NCBI RefSeq assembly: GCF_019649055.1
Contig: NW_026570227.1
Location: 2,046,001-2,110,000, forward strand
Reading direction: 5' to 3'
DNA from: Paramacrobiotus metropolitanus
Taxonomy: Eukaryota > Tardigrada > Eutardigrada > Parachela > Macrobiotidae
Length of the DNA stretch: 64,000 nucleotides
The notes under the pieces are model-generated. The model saw nothing but the letters and a program-made list of their open reading frames with translations, ran no database searches and was not told where the DNA came from. A program made the position numbers and the translations under genes. Each line of letters starts with the position of its first letter. The first letter of the stretch is position 1. Positions 23,743 to 36,264 of the stretch are shown here, piece by piece.

Positions 23743-25357
23743 AATCACACAGAGTCTGTTTTGTTGCGTTGATGCTGAGCTGTTGTTGTTGTCTGATCGG
23801 TTGAGCGGCGAACACCCTGTGCTGATCGATTGCCGTCCCCCCCTGCCAGAATGTCTGGCAGAGACTGATTGTGCGTGTGAAAGAGAGAAAACTGAGAGCA
23901 GTTGTGCTGGTTAGTGTCGATGTGGTTATTTAACTGGCCAGTTGTGGCTCTCTCTCTCTCTGGTTGTTGTGGAGATGTGGGAAAAATTTGGGAAAACTTG
24001 CCATTGATATTTCTGCAGAATGGTCAAAATAAAAAAAATGTGGAGACGTTTGGTGGAAATTTAAAATTTATTCCGTTGAAAATTTTTACCGAAATTTTTT
24101 CCGTGGATAATTGACATCGAGTAAAACGCTTAAAAGAATGCGTAAATTAAAAAAAGATATAATTATTGATAAGTAAATGATTACCAAGATAATTAAGTAC
24201 ACTAAACAGTTTAATTCATACTAATTTCTTATTTAAAGAAAGGAAGAAACATAGAAAAAAATTAAATACTTTACGTAAAATAAATTTCAGTACAATAATA
24301 AAATGACGAAAAAATCCAAAAAAAGTAAACACAGCGAAATTTAAAATAAAATAAAATTGATACTGGGAGATACCTTGTGTCAGATCTCGAATACTTAAAC
24401 TCTGAATAAAGAAATACGTAGATACCTTAACAAATAATCAGAAAGCTGTAGCTTCGATCTGTTGTATCAATAAAAATTCTTCCCTTCATCACTGCCCAAT
24501 GCCCATACAGACATACGAAAACAAAATGTTTGCGTGCTGGTCTTTTCTAATCCCGGTTCACGTGTGTGGCATTTTCCAAAACACAAGCTGGGCCAGTATG
24601 AAAACGTTTTCTATGTTCCCCAAATAACGTAAACATCTGTGCAGCCAGGAGGAAAAATTCCCCCGATATTTGCCAAGGCACTACACTACTACAGACTCTA
24701 AAGTAGCACTGCACGACACGGCTGTTTGTTGTTATTATTTTAACCGAATTACTCCCTTCGCTCGGCCGGTCATACCTACCAAGAACCAGGCTACCACGCT
24801 TCGCCGAATGTGACCGATCCCCACGGAGTGGCTTGAGGTTGGAATCATTCACAAATCATCAACAACCTCAAGAAGATACACTGCCTGTCTTATTTTATGA
24901 CTGGCAAATAATCCGAAGTGTCTCGCGTATAACGGCAGATAATCATCACTGGAAATGCTCACCGTATATATACGACACCGCTGACAGTGTCTGCCCACAC
25001 GGCGACGCACAGCGCTGCCGGTGAACAAAGCCCCTCCCCGGTGGCCTTTCATCAGCATCACAAAGCACCGGTGCCGTTGTTGGCGCAACGCCGATACAGT
25101 GGTCAATCTCTTGTCAACTGTCGATAGCAGCACAAAACAGCTGACGTCAGGAAAAGCCTCATAATCCTGAAACACACCCCGCAGTTTAACGGGGATTTTA
25201 GTTATATATACATTTGCATTGCGGCTTCGTTCGTGGCACTCCCTGCTTCGAAGATCGTTCAATCCTGTATTTTTAAACGGCGTTTTATCAAGCAGTTCTG
25301 GTTTTTCCCGCTCAGAAAAATTAATTAGGGCGCCCCGATTTTCCCCACCTCGAAAAA
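23743..25357. other. Intergenic, with 5' flank of the first GPCR gene
   Basis: AT-rich to 24500, then more mixed. A minus-strand frame of 137 codons at 24849-25262 has no recognisable family and overlaps the GPCR promoter region, so I do not call it a gene. Confidence 0.45.
25203..25219 (+). promoter_or_regulatory. Candidate TATA box and octamer upstream of the first GPCR
   Basis: TATATATA (25203-25210) is followed two bases later by ATTTGCAT (25212-25219), a perfect inverted octamer (POU-type site), about 145 bp before the ATG. Position and motif are suggestive only. Confidence 0.3.
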
Positions 25358-26575
25358 ATGGTAATCGACAACATTACAGTTATCAATACAACGGTCAACA
25401 TCACCGGGATAATTCCGATGGTGACCTTACACAGCATTACCTTATGGTTCATCGTCGTGACCTTTATCAGTCTGGCCGGTGCCGCCACCGGATTTCTATT
25501 GGTGACGGCGCTCTTCCACCAGCACAATTTCAAAGAAGGCGCCAATCCCCTAATCATCCATTTGCTCCTCGTCGACAGTTTCAACCTGGCGCTTCCGACG
25601 ATCATAGCCAACGCCGTCATCTACACATCCCAAGCCCAACTTCCGTTCTCAATAAACTGCGTCCCGCTCTTCTTCATCCAGTACACGGGGATCGCGTTAT
25701 CCCACTGGAACTCGGTGTTCCTGGCGATTAACCGCCTGATCGCCATCACCCTCCCGCATTATTACCGGGGCGCCTCCCATCCGGCGGTATTGACCGGAAT
25801 GATCGCTTTTACCTGGGCGATCAGTCTCGTCTCCACCGCCCCGCATTTGTGGGATTATGCGGCGTCGTACCGGCTCATCCCGCCCATTGGGTACTGCGGG
25901 ACGCTGCCAAATAATCTCCCCGTGTACGCGATTCTCAACGGGATGTCCAGTACCCCCGCGTTCAGTATCCAGGGCTTCGTTTACGCGATTGTCATTATCA
26001 GTATACTGCGGACGAACCAGGCGGCGGCGGGGCGGGCGCGACGTGATAAGGGGCGACAGCGGCGCCAGCAGATGATCGCTGTGATGCTGATCGTGTGGTT
26101 CCTGTGGTACTTGTTGTGCTACGTCCCGACGCCGTTTATTACGACGTATTTTTTGGGGTTTTTGAGGAAAAACTGGCCGGTGTTTTATGGATGAAGTTGC
26201 TGTTGACGTGCGGTGCGGCCGGGACACCGGTAAGTTTTTAACATGGTTCCGGCTAACTGTGACCTTTCTGCTCCTTAATTGGCAGCGATAAAAAATTTAA
26301 ATCTTCGGTTAAAAAGTCAATAATTTATATACGAATTTAACGGATAATTTTAATGTTTTTTGTAGTTTATCTTCCTGAGCCTGAACGTCGAATACCGCAC
26401 AGCGGTGCGCGTTCTCGTGTGTGCCCGGCGAGGCGCCGTAGGGGTGGCCACGGTGGTCTTGTACCGGCACACGTCCATGCGCTCCAGTACGGTACGCTCG
26501 CGATCCCGATCCGGCAGTATGGCTTTAACTAATAAAGCAACAGCTGCCGCTGTATCTAGCGCTGCTGCCCATTAA
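25358..26575 (+). pseudogene. Class A (rhodopsin-like) GPCR, one frameshift before TM7
   Basis: Exon 25358-26229 and exon 26366-26575. It has an N-terminus with several Asn-X-Thr/Ser sites, then TM1 to TM6. TM3 ends in AINRLIAITLP, where NRL replaces the usual DRY. TM6 reads FLWYLLCYVPTPFITTYF. Near 26185, one base is missing compared with the paralogue at 28.7 kb (gtgttttatgg against gtgtttctgtgg), so the frame ends at a TGA after KNWPVF. Beyond it TM7 resumes in the other frame and splices cleanly to exon 2 (FIFLSLNVEYRTAVR) with a Ser/Arg-rich tail. Either TM7 is lost, or this is a sequencing error in an otherwise intact gene. Chemoreceptor- or peptide-receptor-like; ligand unknown. Confidence 0.75.
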
Positions 26576-27784
26576 GGATTCACCGCGGGTGCGCGTTACA
26601 CCACTTCATTGTCCGTCGCGGAGAAAGGAGTCCAGAACGTGTACTGCAGCGATTTTTAGTCAATAACCAGCATGTAATGCGGCCGATCCAAACACCGCTG
26701 AAACTACAACCTCGTTGATACGTCCGCGATTCGAAAAATTTTGAGATATTTCTAAAGACGTAGAAACTTTTTCTAATTATGCGTGGTATAGCTGGTGTGC
26801 AAAGCATGCATTTACCATTAGCATAACCTCCAGAGTAATAGGGAGACCGCGATTGAGTGCTCCCAAAAAATGTTTCGTACATTTTATTGCCGGTCTCTCC
26901 AGCCGGTATAATTGGGGCAAACAGTGATTTTTGCCATCCTGTTTTTGTTTTGGATATTGGCTAAATGCTCGTGTACAATACGCTATAAAATATTTCTCAT
27001 TGAATTACATACTATAGTAGCGGCACAAATCATTCGATACGAGTACACTGTATCATTTTGCTGTATCATGGATGCTGTTTCCGGATTACGTAACACGGGT
27101 CGATATTACATAACAGTTTCATTGTTTTCCCATAATGCGCATATTAGGAGAAAACGACTCCGCATACGCCGAGGCGGTCGGGAATTTATTGTGTTATAAC
27201 TATGTACATGATTCCATTCAACAGACAAACCAATGTTTCTTATATCCACACCCCTTAATACCGCAGGGATGCTTTCCGCCATGACAACGCGGTATAGAAC
27301 AATAGCTAATACTATTCCACATCGGCATCACACACTGGTTAAGGTAGCCTGTATCGTGTGGGCGGCTGGTAGGCAAGACAGAAAGACGAGAATATCCGCC
27401 GGTTTTTAATACACGCTAATAATTAAAAAGCACCCTACCTGCGCACATCCGGTGGCGTCTCCCTAAAGGCGCTCACTCGCTCACGTACACGGCGGCATAG
27501 TTAGCTGAAAAGCCCACCCATATTGGCTTTCATCAGTTTGCAAAGCGCCAATTATTGTTTGCGTCGAAAGTCGGCACTCAATATTAAAGAGTAATGAACG
27601 CGGATAAAAATAATCGGCAGCTTTGCGGCGGTGTAAATACATATTTAGTGCTTTCCATGACGTGGCAGATATCTCTCCCAACGGATCTTCCATGAAAACC
27701 GGTTATACTGACTGTTGATCTTTGGTCTCACTGCATCACAACTCCCCAGCGCAATAAAATGTTTACCAACGCCATATCGACATC
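26576..27784. other. Intergenic, no gene seen
   Basis: Short unconvincing frames only, with no repeat or RNA recognised. Confidence 0.4.
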
Positions 27785-30700
27785 TTGAACGCGACAGTTT
27801 TGTCATTGGTCAACACCACCCAGCTAATTCCGACCGTGACCTTTCCGAGTAATTCAAGTTCTAATGCGACAATGTCACCATCGCTTAATTCTGCTCGATT
27901 GGTCCCTGTCTTGACCTTACTGAGTAATACAACGTTTAACGGAACATCGATATCTTTGGTCAATGTCACCCGATTCATCCCCATCGTGACCTTTTCCAGC
28001 ATCACTTTATGGTTCATCGCCGTGATCTTTATCAGTCTGGCCGGTGCCGTCACCGGATTTTTATTGGTGACGGCGCTCTTCCACCAGCACAATTTTAAAG
28101 AAGGCGCCAATCCCTTAATCATCCATTTGCTCGTCATCGACAGCTTGAACCTCGGACTGCCAACACTTTTAGCCAACGCCGTCATCTACGCATCACAAGC
28201 GCAACGTCCGTTCCCGGTAGACTGCATCCCGCTCTTCTTTTCATCCAGTACACGTTGATCGCGTTATCCCACTGGAACTCAGTGTTCCTGGCGATCAATC
28301 GCCTGATCGCCATCACCCTTCCACATTATTACCGCTCCGTCTCGCACCCGGCGGTATTAACCGCAATGCTGCTGTTCACCTGGGTGGTCAGCCTCATCTC
28401 CACGGTCCCGCATTTGTGGGGGTATGCGGCGGTGTATACGCTGGTCCCGCCTATTGGGTACTGCGGGACGGTGCCGAATAATCTCCCCGTGTACGCGATT
28501 CTCAACGGGATGACCAATACCCCGCCGTTTTGCATACAGGCTTGGCGTATGTGATCGTAATTGTTAGTATCTTGCGGTCAAATCGCGTTGCGACTGGGAA
28601 GGCCAAGAATGATAGAGGCGCCAGCGTCGGCAGCAGGCTATCGCGGTGATGTTGATTGTGTGGTTTCTGTGGTATTTGTTGTGCTATGTCCCGACGCCGT
28701 TGATTACCACGTATTTCCTGGGATTCTTGAAGCGGAACTGGCCGGTGTTTCTGTGGATGAAGCTGTTGTTGACGTGCGGACCGGCAGGGACACCGGTAAG
28801 AATTACGGCGCGTTGCGTGTGTGCAGTAATTAGGGCATGATTGGAACCAGTTAAGTAGTATGGTTTGACAATAGTCTCTCCATCTGTTTGACTTTCTAAG
28901 TAGCGCATACATTTGTATCTGTCCCATAGTACAAGACTACAAGAAACAGCCTCGGCTTCGCCTCCGCGTTTCTTGTGGTCCATGGCTATTTTATTTGAAT
29001 TTGAAGGAATATTTATTAGATTAACATCAGTCTATTCGTCGAAACATGATCGGTACATGCAATAGGGCAAACACGAATTTTCTATGAAAATCAGTTCATG
29101 ATTCTGAGATTCTCTCAACCTTGAAAGCATTCCCTTTCGCTGTACATACAGATAATTTTACGATATCCGCTACCCCAAAAGAAAGCCGAAATATCAGTCT
29201 ATAAGGTGTGAAATTCGAAACAGTGATAGTGCACTGGATCACTAGTTCGGTAACTCATCACTTCACTGGCTCTGGCTCTGACAGCAGTGGTAGCTCGGTC
29301 ACCCGCTCACCTAACGGGCTTTGTACACTGGACAGCAGTGACAGCACGGTCACCTGCTCACCTCCCGGGCTTTCTGCGCCGGACAGCAGTGACAGCTCGG
29401 TCACCCGCTCAACTTCCGGGATCTGTGCACGGACAGTAGTGGCAGCTCAGCACTCCTTCACCGAACGGGCTTTTCGCGCCGGACAGCACTGGTAGCCCGG
29501 TCACCCGCTGCGCTAACGGACTTTCTGCGCCGGACATTACTGACAGCGCGGTCACCCGCTCTCCTACCGGGCTCTGTGCACCGGACAGTGGTGGTAACTC
29601 GGTCACTCGTTCCCTAACGGCCTTTTCACACTGAAAAGTAGTGACAGCTCGGTCACTCGCTCATTCGGTCACTCGGCATCGGACAATAATGACAGCTCGG
29701 TCAACCGCTGACATAGCTATCCATAGTGGCAGTTCGGCCACTCACTGGCTTAGCGGGCTATTTTAACTAGAATGTAGTGGTATTTCGGTCAACTAACGGG
29801 CTTGTGCGCTGAACTGTGGCGGTAGTTCTGTCTATCGCTGCTTGGCCGGCACTTGTTTAGAAATTGTCCTCGATGACAACGTTGGATATGTAGTCGTTCT
29901 TGTCGCAATAACGCCAACGCCCAACGGTCTGCTAATTAAATTGATTCTGATATTTTAATTAGTGGAAAATACTTTCATTTTTTAACTATATTTTATTTGG
30001 TTTACGTGGCAACATTGCCTGGTTAAAAATACACGATGATAATTATTATTCTAATAATTTAGTTACATTTGGTGAAGGTAGTCAAAACTCTTCCGCTGTG
30101 GCGCTCGAAGCGGGAGAGGTTTTAAAAGAAATGAATACCATCTGGCCGGGTTTTCGACTACGGGCTTTCAGAATATAATATTGGTTTTGGTCAGTCTTTT
30201 CTGGTTTGCCGACTCTGGTGTATCCCATTCGTGGCAATATAGATCTGAATCTTGATAAGTATACTTAATTATTCCACATTAATTAATATTGCGTTAGACC
30301 AGCCCAATCAGTGGTTTGTACAGAGTAGGTTTACACTAACTCAATGTTATTTCATCGGAAAACAATTCGTATATTTCAAAATAAAAAGGTTTGTAACGAA
30401 GATATCGTATTTCTTTATCGATAACATTTGTATTTTTCCTAACCGAAACAGTTTAATGTACATTTCTCTCTAACTTGAGTGTATAACTGCAAAATAAACA
30501 TAATAACCGCGGGAAAGTAAATATAACTCAATAAACAGTATTAAAATTTCAGATAGCCTAAAAAATATATCAGTAGTTCTTTGAAATCACTAAGAATACA
30601 TCGGAAGATTTCATTGAAAAAGCCTGTATATCACCATAACAAATATATCAGATTTAGATTTAGTTATGTTAATTATAATCATACAAAATTAAATACGTTC

Positions 30701-31147
30701 CTAGAAAACCGGCTCCACTAAACACTAATATCTGATAATTTCTGTCCACTTTATACGCCGGCTGAACGTCATTGCCCTCTGGAAGCGAACTTTGATATTA
30801 ATACTGTAACAGAGTCTGTATCCCATAATTGCGATACGGGTAATCAATTAGGAAATACAACCCGACAATTGCACGTACGCACGACGCCGCATCGATACCT
30901 GATACGCATAATCACACTGATTGTTTTTCTGTAGTTTATTTTCCTGAGCCTGAACGCGGAATACCGCACAGCGGTGCGCGGTCTCCTGCTGGCCGCCGGA
31001 CGGGGAACGAGTATCGACGTGGAAGCAGTGGCTACGTACCGGCACACCTCCATGCGCTCCAGCACCGAGCGACGCTCCCGATCCCACTCCGCCAGTGTCA
31101 CCTTAACCCGGCCCCATGTTCAAACTGTACTGACCATCGCTCATTGA
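27785..31147 (+). pseudogene. Class A GPCR, decayed paralogue of the 25.4-kb gene
   Basis: Close paralogue (FLLVTALFHQHNFKEGANPL and INRLIAITLPHYYR are shared). The coding region begins near 27785 with no ATG in frame; the position of the sister start codon is changed. The N-terminus is expanded by imperfect repeats (SLNSARLVPVLTLLSN). Frame breaks: two extra bases near 28235 before TM3 (cttcttttcatcc against cttcttcatcc), one base lost near 28542 before TM5, and further damage in loop 3 near 28600. The donor at 28795 and the last exon at 30935-31147 (FIFLSLNAEYRTAVRGL...) remain. The intron has grown to 2.1 kb and holds a minisatellite. Clearly non-functional. Confidence 0.85.
29240..29850 (+). 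repeat. Minisatellite, about 51-bp unit, 10-12 copies
   Basis: Repeats begin with ggacagcagtgacagctcgg or a variant, at about 29279, 29330, 29381, 29431, 29482, 29533 and 29583, and decay towards 29850. The unit contains a regular cggtcacccgctc motif. Fifty-one bases is 17 codons, which explains the short open frames here. It lies wholly inside the intron of the decayed GPCR. Confidence 0.85.
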
Positions 31148-32994
31148 AATTGTTGCATTTCTTTCAAGTAGAAATCCTTCAACGACATTTGTACGTGCGT
31201 ATTTCGCTAACTGTCAGTTTTTTCTTGCAGACTTTATACGCTGCTTATGCTGTTTTCTTTAACTGGAGAATTCCACATTAAAGAATTTTTACAACTGGTA
31301 AAAGTTTAGCGGAGTTAAACGAACAAAAAAAACTTATATAACTGTATCGGAAGTTACAATGTCATTTTATTTCGTGGATTTCTCTGTGATTTTACGTGTG
31401 GGTTTATATACGTACGGAACCCGGGCGGGAAAAAAAAACAAAAACTAAGAGCAGTTTTGGATAGTACTTTGTAAAACACACTGCCAGTCTTTTTCACAGT
31501 TCGCTCTTAGAAACTGTCCAATTTTCACCAAGTTTACGCATTTTCCGAGCAGCCTTGTACATATTTACTTATTAATGTACACTTATACGAGTATGTACTG
31601 TACTAAAATTTGCGCATAAAATAAGATAGACAAATAAATTAGTAAACAAATAGAAAATAAAATAAATGTGTATACTAAAATTAATTCAATTGCACTGGCG
31701 TTTTAACACAAATCTAAATGAGTATTAAATCTGGCATTAATGTTGCCGCTTCCGGAGTCCACTGTGGGCGCTGGAACCCCGGCTGCTGGGAAGCTGGTAC
31801 TCTCGGTGATCGGCTGTGTGCGGTGACCGTGGGTCAGCGAGAAGCCGGCCGACCGGGGGGTCGGCGGAAGAGAGCGACCAGATCCCTGCGCAACCGAAGG
31901 CCCCTTTATTGAGCAACGCGAAATAACAACAGAAGAAACAGCAGGGTGTGGCGGGTGGTAAAACAGATCACTCGCGCGCACAGAACAGAAGTGCAGAACA
32001 GAAATGCTGAACAAGAACAGTGAAATGCAAAACCAAAAGCGGGCATGCAGGAGCAGTGCCGGGTGCAACAGCGGCCGTGCGCGTGACGGCGGCCGCTTTG
32101 ATCTAGATAGCTCCGGCGACGCGCAGCTGCCACCAACATCACGTAACCGCCTACACGTGGTGAAAAGAAAAAAGAGCGGGAGTGCATACCTCCAGCTAAC
32201 ATTAACGTCATTTAACATCGTTAAATGTTACTTAAATAGCCGGAAACCACTAGATTTCCTGCACATACAGTTCATAAGTGCCTATAGCGACGCCTCAACC
32301 AAATAAAATAAGAAGTAACGAATTTAGCAATATCCAGTTTTCTTTTGGTGATTAGTGAGTCCAAAGTCTTCATGGATTTTTGTCGCTGAAATTTCGGTTA
32401 ATATGTTGGGCTGACAGTCTAACGAAGGGAAAATAATGCCCAAAAAAATAACACGAAAAGTGCAGCTAAGCCAACAAACCCTACACGAAGATTTGTCCCA
32501 TAGATAACTACCGTTTGTGGGCTTACTGTTATGATTGATTTTGCTGATAGGTAGCCTTGGTCGAGCTCATTTTGCCATACATTTTTCAATTTGTTTTGCT
32601 CCATACACAGTACATAGACTAACTTAGTTATAATTATACACTATCCACTATCCAGCAGGCTGCGTGCTGCTGGTTTTCTTTAGTACTGATTTTCGATATT
32701 TCAATCAAAAATACCGGTAAGCATACTGCCGGGCTTCTTCATGCTGCTGTGCTAATCCTAAATTTGTACACATGTGCGTACGTTCTAGAACTGCAAATGC
32801 AAATGCTTCGTTGTAAACGTATAACTGGCGTAAACAAGCGCTTCCCTGCTCGAACACGTTGCTAGCGATAAAAGAGTATTAACCTTGCCCTGTAATGCAC
32901 ACGATTTCTTGTTAATCCGCTTTCCACTTTTGCAGTCCTACGTTGTATGTGTCGTACCCTTGTAGGTCCGGTTCCGGTCTTCCCAGGTAAAAGA
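31148..32994. other. Intergenic; includes an unassigned GC-rich block
   Basis: AT-rich except 31740-32160, which is GC-rich and open for 171 codons on the minus strand (31703-32218). That frame is Arg/Ser/Pro-rich with one hydrophobic stretch and no family resemblance, so I leave it unassigned. From 32280 to 32600 the sequence is a duplicated flank of the Ly6-like genes (see 33860-34240). Confidence 0.4.
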
Positions 32995-33381
32995 ATGATG
33001 TGGCAAGATATTATTTTCCTCCTAATACTCGCCTATCCGGTCTACGCCACCAAATGCGCCACGGACTGTGACTCGCCAGACCAACACGGTTCTGAATGCG
33101 GCGTGGCCGACAATTTCACGCTGTGCACGGTGGACTTTGATGATGCGGACAACTGCGTCGGGGGTGGATGCGGTCTACTCAAGGATCCCCGGCTGCAGCC
33201 ACCGTTCTGCCTAACGGGGCCGGGAGCTGTCCACCATGCCGCTCCCTTCAAGAGCACTTGCTTCTGCGCCACGGATATGTGCAATCAACTCGGTCGGCGT
33301 CCGGCAACATGGAAATATTACGAAGCTACACACCATCAGGGCAACAGGACCTTGCGCCTGCTCAATCCGCCGCTGCCGTAG
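32995..33381 (+). CDS. Secreted Ly6/three-finger-like cysteine-rich protein, copy 1
   Basis: 128 residues from ATG 32995. Signal peptide (MMWQDIIFLLILAYPVYA), then about 110 residues with ten cysteines ending in FCATDMCNQL, the C-x-C-x3-D-x-CN signature of Ly6/uPAR and related three-finger domains. The tail is hydrophilic (RLLNPPLP), so no GPI anchor is expected and the protein is probably released. A further in-frame ATG upstream (32947) would disrupt the signal peptide and a tcccag precedes the start, so the first coding exon probably begins there. It heads a tandem family of three. Function unknown; relatives modulate receptors or act as secreted ligands. Confidence 0.75.
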   Translation: MMWQDIIFLLILAYPVYATKCATDCDSPDQHGSECGVADNFTLCTVDFDDADNCVGGGCGLLKDPRLQPPFCLTGPGAVHHAAPFKSTCFCATDMCNQLGRRPATWKYYEATHHQGNRTLRLLNPPLP

Positions 33382-34705
33382 AGTATATACCGGAAGTGTG
33401 GAATAATTTCTCTTTACCAGCTTGAATCCTTTACTAGTGGAACCACATCTTCATTTTAATTATAATAATGTAAAGTGTGATTTTGCTGCTCGTACTGGCA
33501 TTTTTCGCTATGGTGTTGCGTTATTTTGGTATGTAAAGGTTACCAGAGATTCTAGACATGGTACAACTTTCTGCGTGGTGACGAAATAGTCGAAGGCGAT
33601 TTAAGCCTGTAATGTAACGGTTTTACAACGCCCGTCGATCTTTGCTACTGGCGGGACAAAACCGTACATGAGTATTTTGGTTAGTGCAACATTTGGCCGG
33701 CTGTTTTGCAGTCCGCTTTAATGAACTGAACAAATTTTTACCAGTTTCGGACATTTTCAGACTTGCAAATACACTCTTGCTAAAATGATGAACTCGTATT
33801 GGCGTTCACCACAAACCTACACGAAATCTTAGTACGTATAAATTTCAGCTGGAATCAGCTGAATTTGGCGCCTATAGGGAGCCTCAACCAAAGTAAATAG
33901 GTAGTACATTATTACTTTACAGCCATATCAGAAGCAGCAGAAAGAGGCGCAGCTTTCTCCTGTAACCAATGAGTCCAAAGGTTGTGTGAAATTTTGTCGC
34001 TTAAGTTTTGCTCGGCTGGTCTGTTGGGCGGACAGTCCGGCGGAAAGAAAATATTAAATATCCTACAAAATACCGAACCGAACCGAACACGAAAACCGAA
34101 CACCGAACACGAAGATTTGTATCTGTACCTTACAGTTTAATGTTAGATAACCATGTGTACCTACAGACTGATACGTTTGTGTAGGCTGATACGTTGGCTG
34201 GATCGAGCTCATTTAAGCATACATCTTTAACATGTGTTCGCTATATTATATAACTTTTATTAAACTTGTTTTGCCGATTTTCTACGGCACGGTTTTCCGA
34301 TATTGTCCAATCAAAAGTAATCACGGTTAACACCTTGGCTGTCATTAATTTGGTTTTCTACGTACATTCGCGTAAATTGTTGAGATATTAATCGTATGTT
34401 AGTGTAACTATACATGTATGTACAATTATAATGCCGTATGTGGAACTGAAACGAGATGATTCGTTACACGAAACAAAGTTTGTTTCGGCGCTTCTCTGTT
34501 CGAACAAGCCGCTGGCGTTCATCCGGAACACATTGGATGTGTTCCTGTTGCACATAGGCTGTTGATTGTATTAATAACCTCGTGAACCGCGCGATTGTTC
34601 AGTTTCCACTTTTCTCCGTTTTTCGATATTGTACACTGCAAATACCGGTACTGTCTTTTACTTGCAGATCCAGTCCCGCATTCCACCGAGAATTCTTATA
34701 ACGAA
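33382..34705. other. Spacer between Ly6-like copies, part of a tandem duplication
   Basis: The block 33860-34240 matches 32280-32600 in order (cctatag...cctcaacca, then atgagtccaaag or gtgagtccaaag, then acacgaagatttgt, then tcgagctcattt). Repeat units therefore carry flank as well as gene. Confidence 0.6.
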
Positions 34706-35089
34706 ATGATTGGTCCAGGTCTGATCTTCCTTATGTTGCTGGCCTATCCGGTCTGCGCCACCAGGTGCGCCAGGGATTGTGACGTGTCAGGCCAAAAGAC
34801 TGCAGAATGCATCGGCAATTACATGCTGTGCGTGGTCAGCTTTGACGAGGCGGACGTGTGTGTCAATGGCGGATGCGCTTATCTAAACTTAAAGCGGGTA
34901 CCGCAGCCACCGCTCTGCTGGACGGGACCGGAAGGCGTCCCCCGTGATAGCCCCTTCAAGAGCAAGTGCTTCTGCGCCACGGACATGTGCAATCAGCTCC
35001 CTCGCCGTCCGACGACATGGAACTATTACGAACGTACGGAACATTGGCGCAATACGACCTTCCGACTGCTTAATCCGCCGTTGCCGTAG
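34706..35089 (+). CDS. Secreted Ly6/three-finger-like cysteine-rich protein, copy 2
   Basis: 127 residues from ATG 34706, chosen because the signal peptide (MIGPGLIFLMLLAYPVCA) starts there. Same cysteine framework as copy 1 and same ending (CFCATDMCNQL, RLLNPPLP). An acceptor (ttacttgcag) lies 35 bp upstream, as in the other copies, so a 5' UTR intron is likely. The last 18 bases including the stop (35072-35089) are duplicated exactly at 35090-35107, outside the reading frame. Identity with copy 1 is high over the second half and lower in the first, pointing to faster change of the first loops. Confidence 0.78.
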   Translation: MIGPGLIFLMLLAYPVCATRCARDCDVSGQKTAECIGNYMLCVVSFDEADVCVNGGCAYLNLKRVPQPPLCWTGPEGVPRDSPFKSKCFCATDMCNQLPRRPTTWNYYERTEHWRNTTFRLLNPPLP

Positions 35090-35107
35090 AATCCGCCGTT
35101 GCCGTAG
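35072..35107 (+). repeat. 18-bp perfect tandem duplication across the stop codon
   Basis: aatccgccgttgccgtag occurs twice, end to end. The first copy ends the coding region. Confidence 0.9.
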
Positions 35108-35151
35108 AGTATGGAGGAATTGTGAAATAATTCGCTCACATTAAATTGTTG

Positions 35152-35224
35152 CAATTAAACTGAAGATGTGGGTTTCATTAGTAAAGGATTCAAGCTGGTG
35201 AAAAGGAATTATTTCACACTTCCG
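35152..35224 (-). repeat. Inverted copy of the Ly6 copy-1 3' flank
   Basis: About 72 bp are the reverse complement of 33391-33462 with a handful of changes (caagctggtgaaaaggaatt against aataatttctctttaccagcttg). In copy 2 this lies just after a direct but shorter remnant of the same flank (35107-35135), so the 3' region can fold on itself. Confidence 0.75.
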
Positions 35225-36264
35225 TTAAATTCGTGTTAGTGTTATTCGTAGTGACTGTGAGGGCATTTTTTCGTTATGTTGTTATTGCGTTTCAAATTTG
35301 GCATTTGCGTATTGTACGTCGAGGTTCGAAATGCCTTTAATAATGAGTCGCTTTCAAACTTCAAATGATTGTGATTCACCAGCGAAACATAAGCTCACGA
35401 AGCGAAACGTAGAACGTCCAACCAAGGTTTCGAAAATTCTGCCCAATTTCATTGCTGATTAAAGTTGAACAATAATTATGCTATATTCGAGACTCAAAAT
35501 GCATTGAGAAAAAAAACCCTGTTCTATGATTAATAAAACGACTGTGTAAATCTGAACCATATCACGTGACTGTACATTATCGTTGCTGATAAACCCGTAA
35601 AATACCTCTGTTGTTTCTTTTAAAATTGCAACGGCACGCCTCAGGGCGCTCCAGCACGGGATACTCCGGATTCTTCCGCTTTTGAGAACTTCTACTGCAC
35701 TGACCGGGGAATTACGACAGTATGTGTCATATCCGTAAAATAGGAAGAATTTTCTAAGGAAATTCTTGATGTTCGATATCTGCGCTTTATGTTTTGATCA
35801 TTTACACCGATATGTCGGCTCCATCGCGCTCATTTAATCAGACATCAGATATCACGAACTTGTAAGTACTGTAGTTGCTTTACTACATACAAATGGTCTT
35901 TTGCTGCACACAAACGGTAGTATTAATCTGTTCATGCAGTGTGCTTTTTACCGATTTGTATCAACACTTGCATTCAATATTGCCTGGACAATGACTCTTG
36001 CACTCGCGAGCGGTCGGTGTGATCTTGACCTTGTCATCTACAGCTGCCTCGGGGCTAAATATTTTTCGTTAGTACTCCAGCAGGGACCTCTATTTGTTGT
36101 TTCCAAAGCCCTGAGAATTTCTTCTGCTAATGCCTTTTGAGGAACGTTTTTCGAAGGGGCAAAAGAGGGCACTAATTGATAAGATGCGTTCTTCGTAGTT
36201 TGTTACCGACTGTACATATTATACCCTGCCAGGTCCGCGGTCTTGCCACACAGCACGTAAAGCC
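35225..36264. other. Spacer between Ly6-like copies 2 and 3
   Basis: No gene. The conserved flank motif recurs in weaker form near 35810-35850 (gtcggctccatcgcgctcattt). Confidence 0.45.

Noticed and set aside
24849-25262. 137-codon minus-strand frame upstream of the first GPCR
   Set aside because: No family features, and it overlaps the likely GPCR promoter. It could be real only with transcript support.
25697-26227. 176-codon minus-strand frame, Arg/His-rich
   Set aside because: Shadow of the GPCR exon, with composition typical of an antisense frame.
31703-32218. 171-codon minus-strand frame as a membrane protein
   Set aside because: GC-rich patch, no homologous pattern, and the overlapping plus frames are also open. 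Left unassigned.
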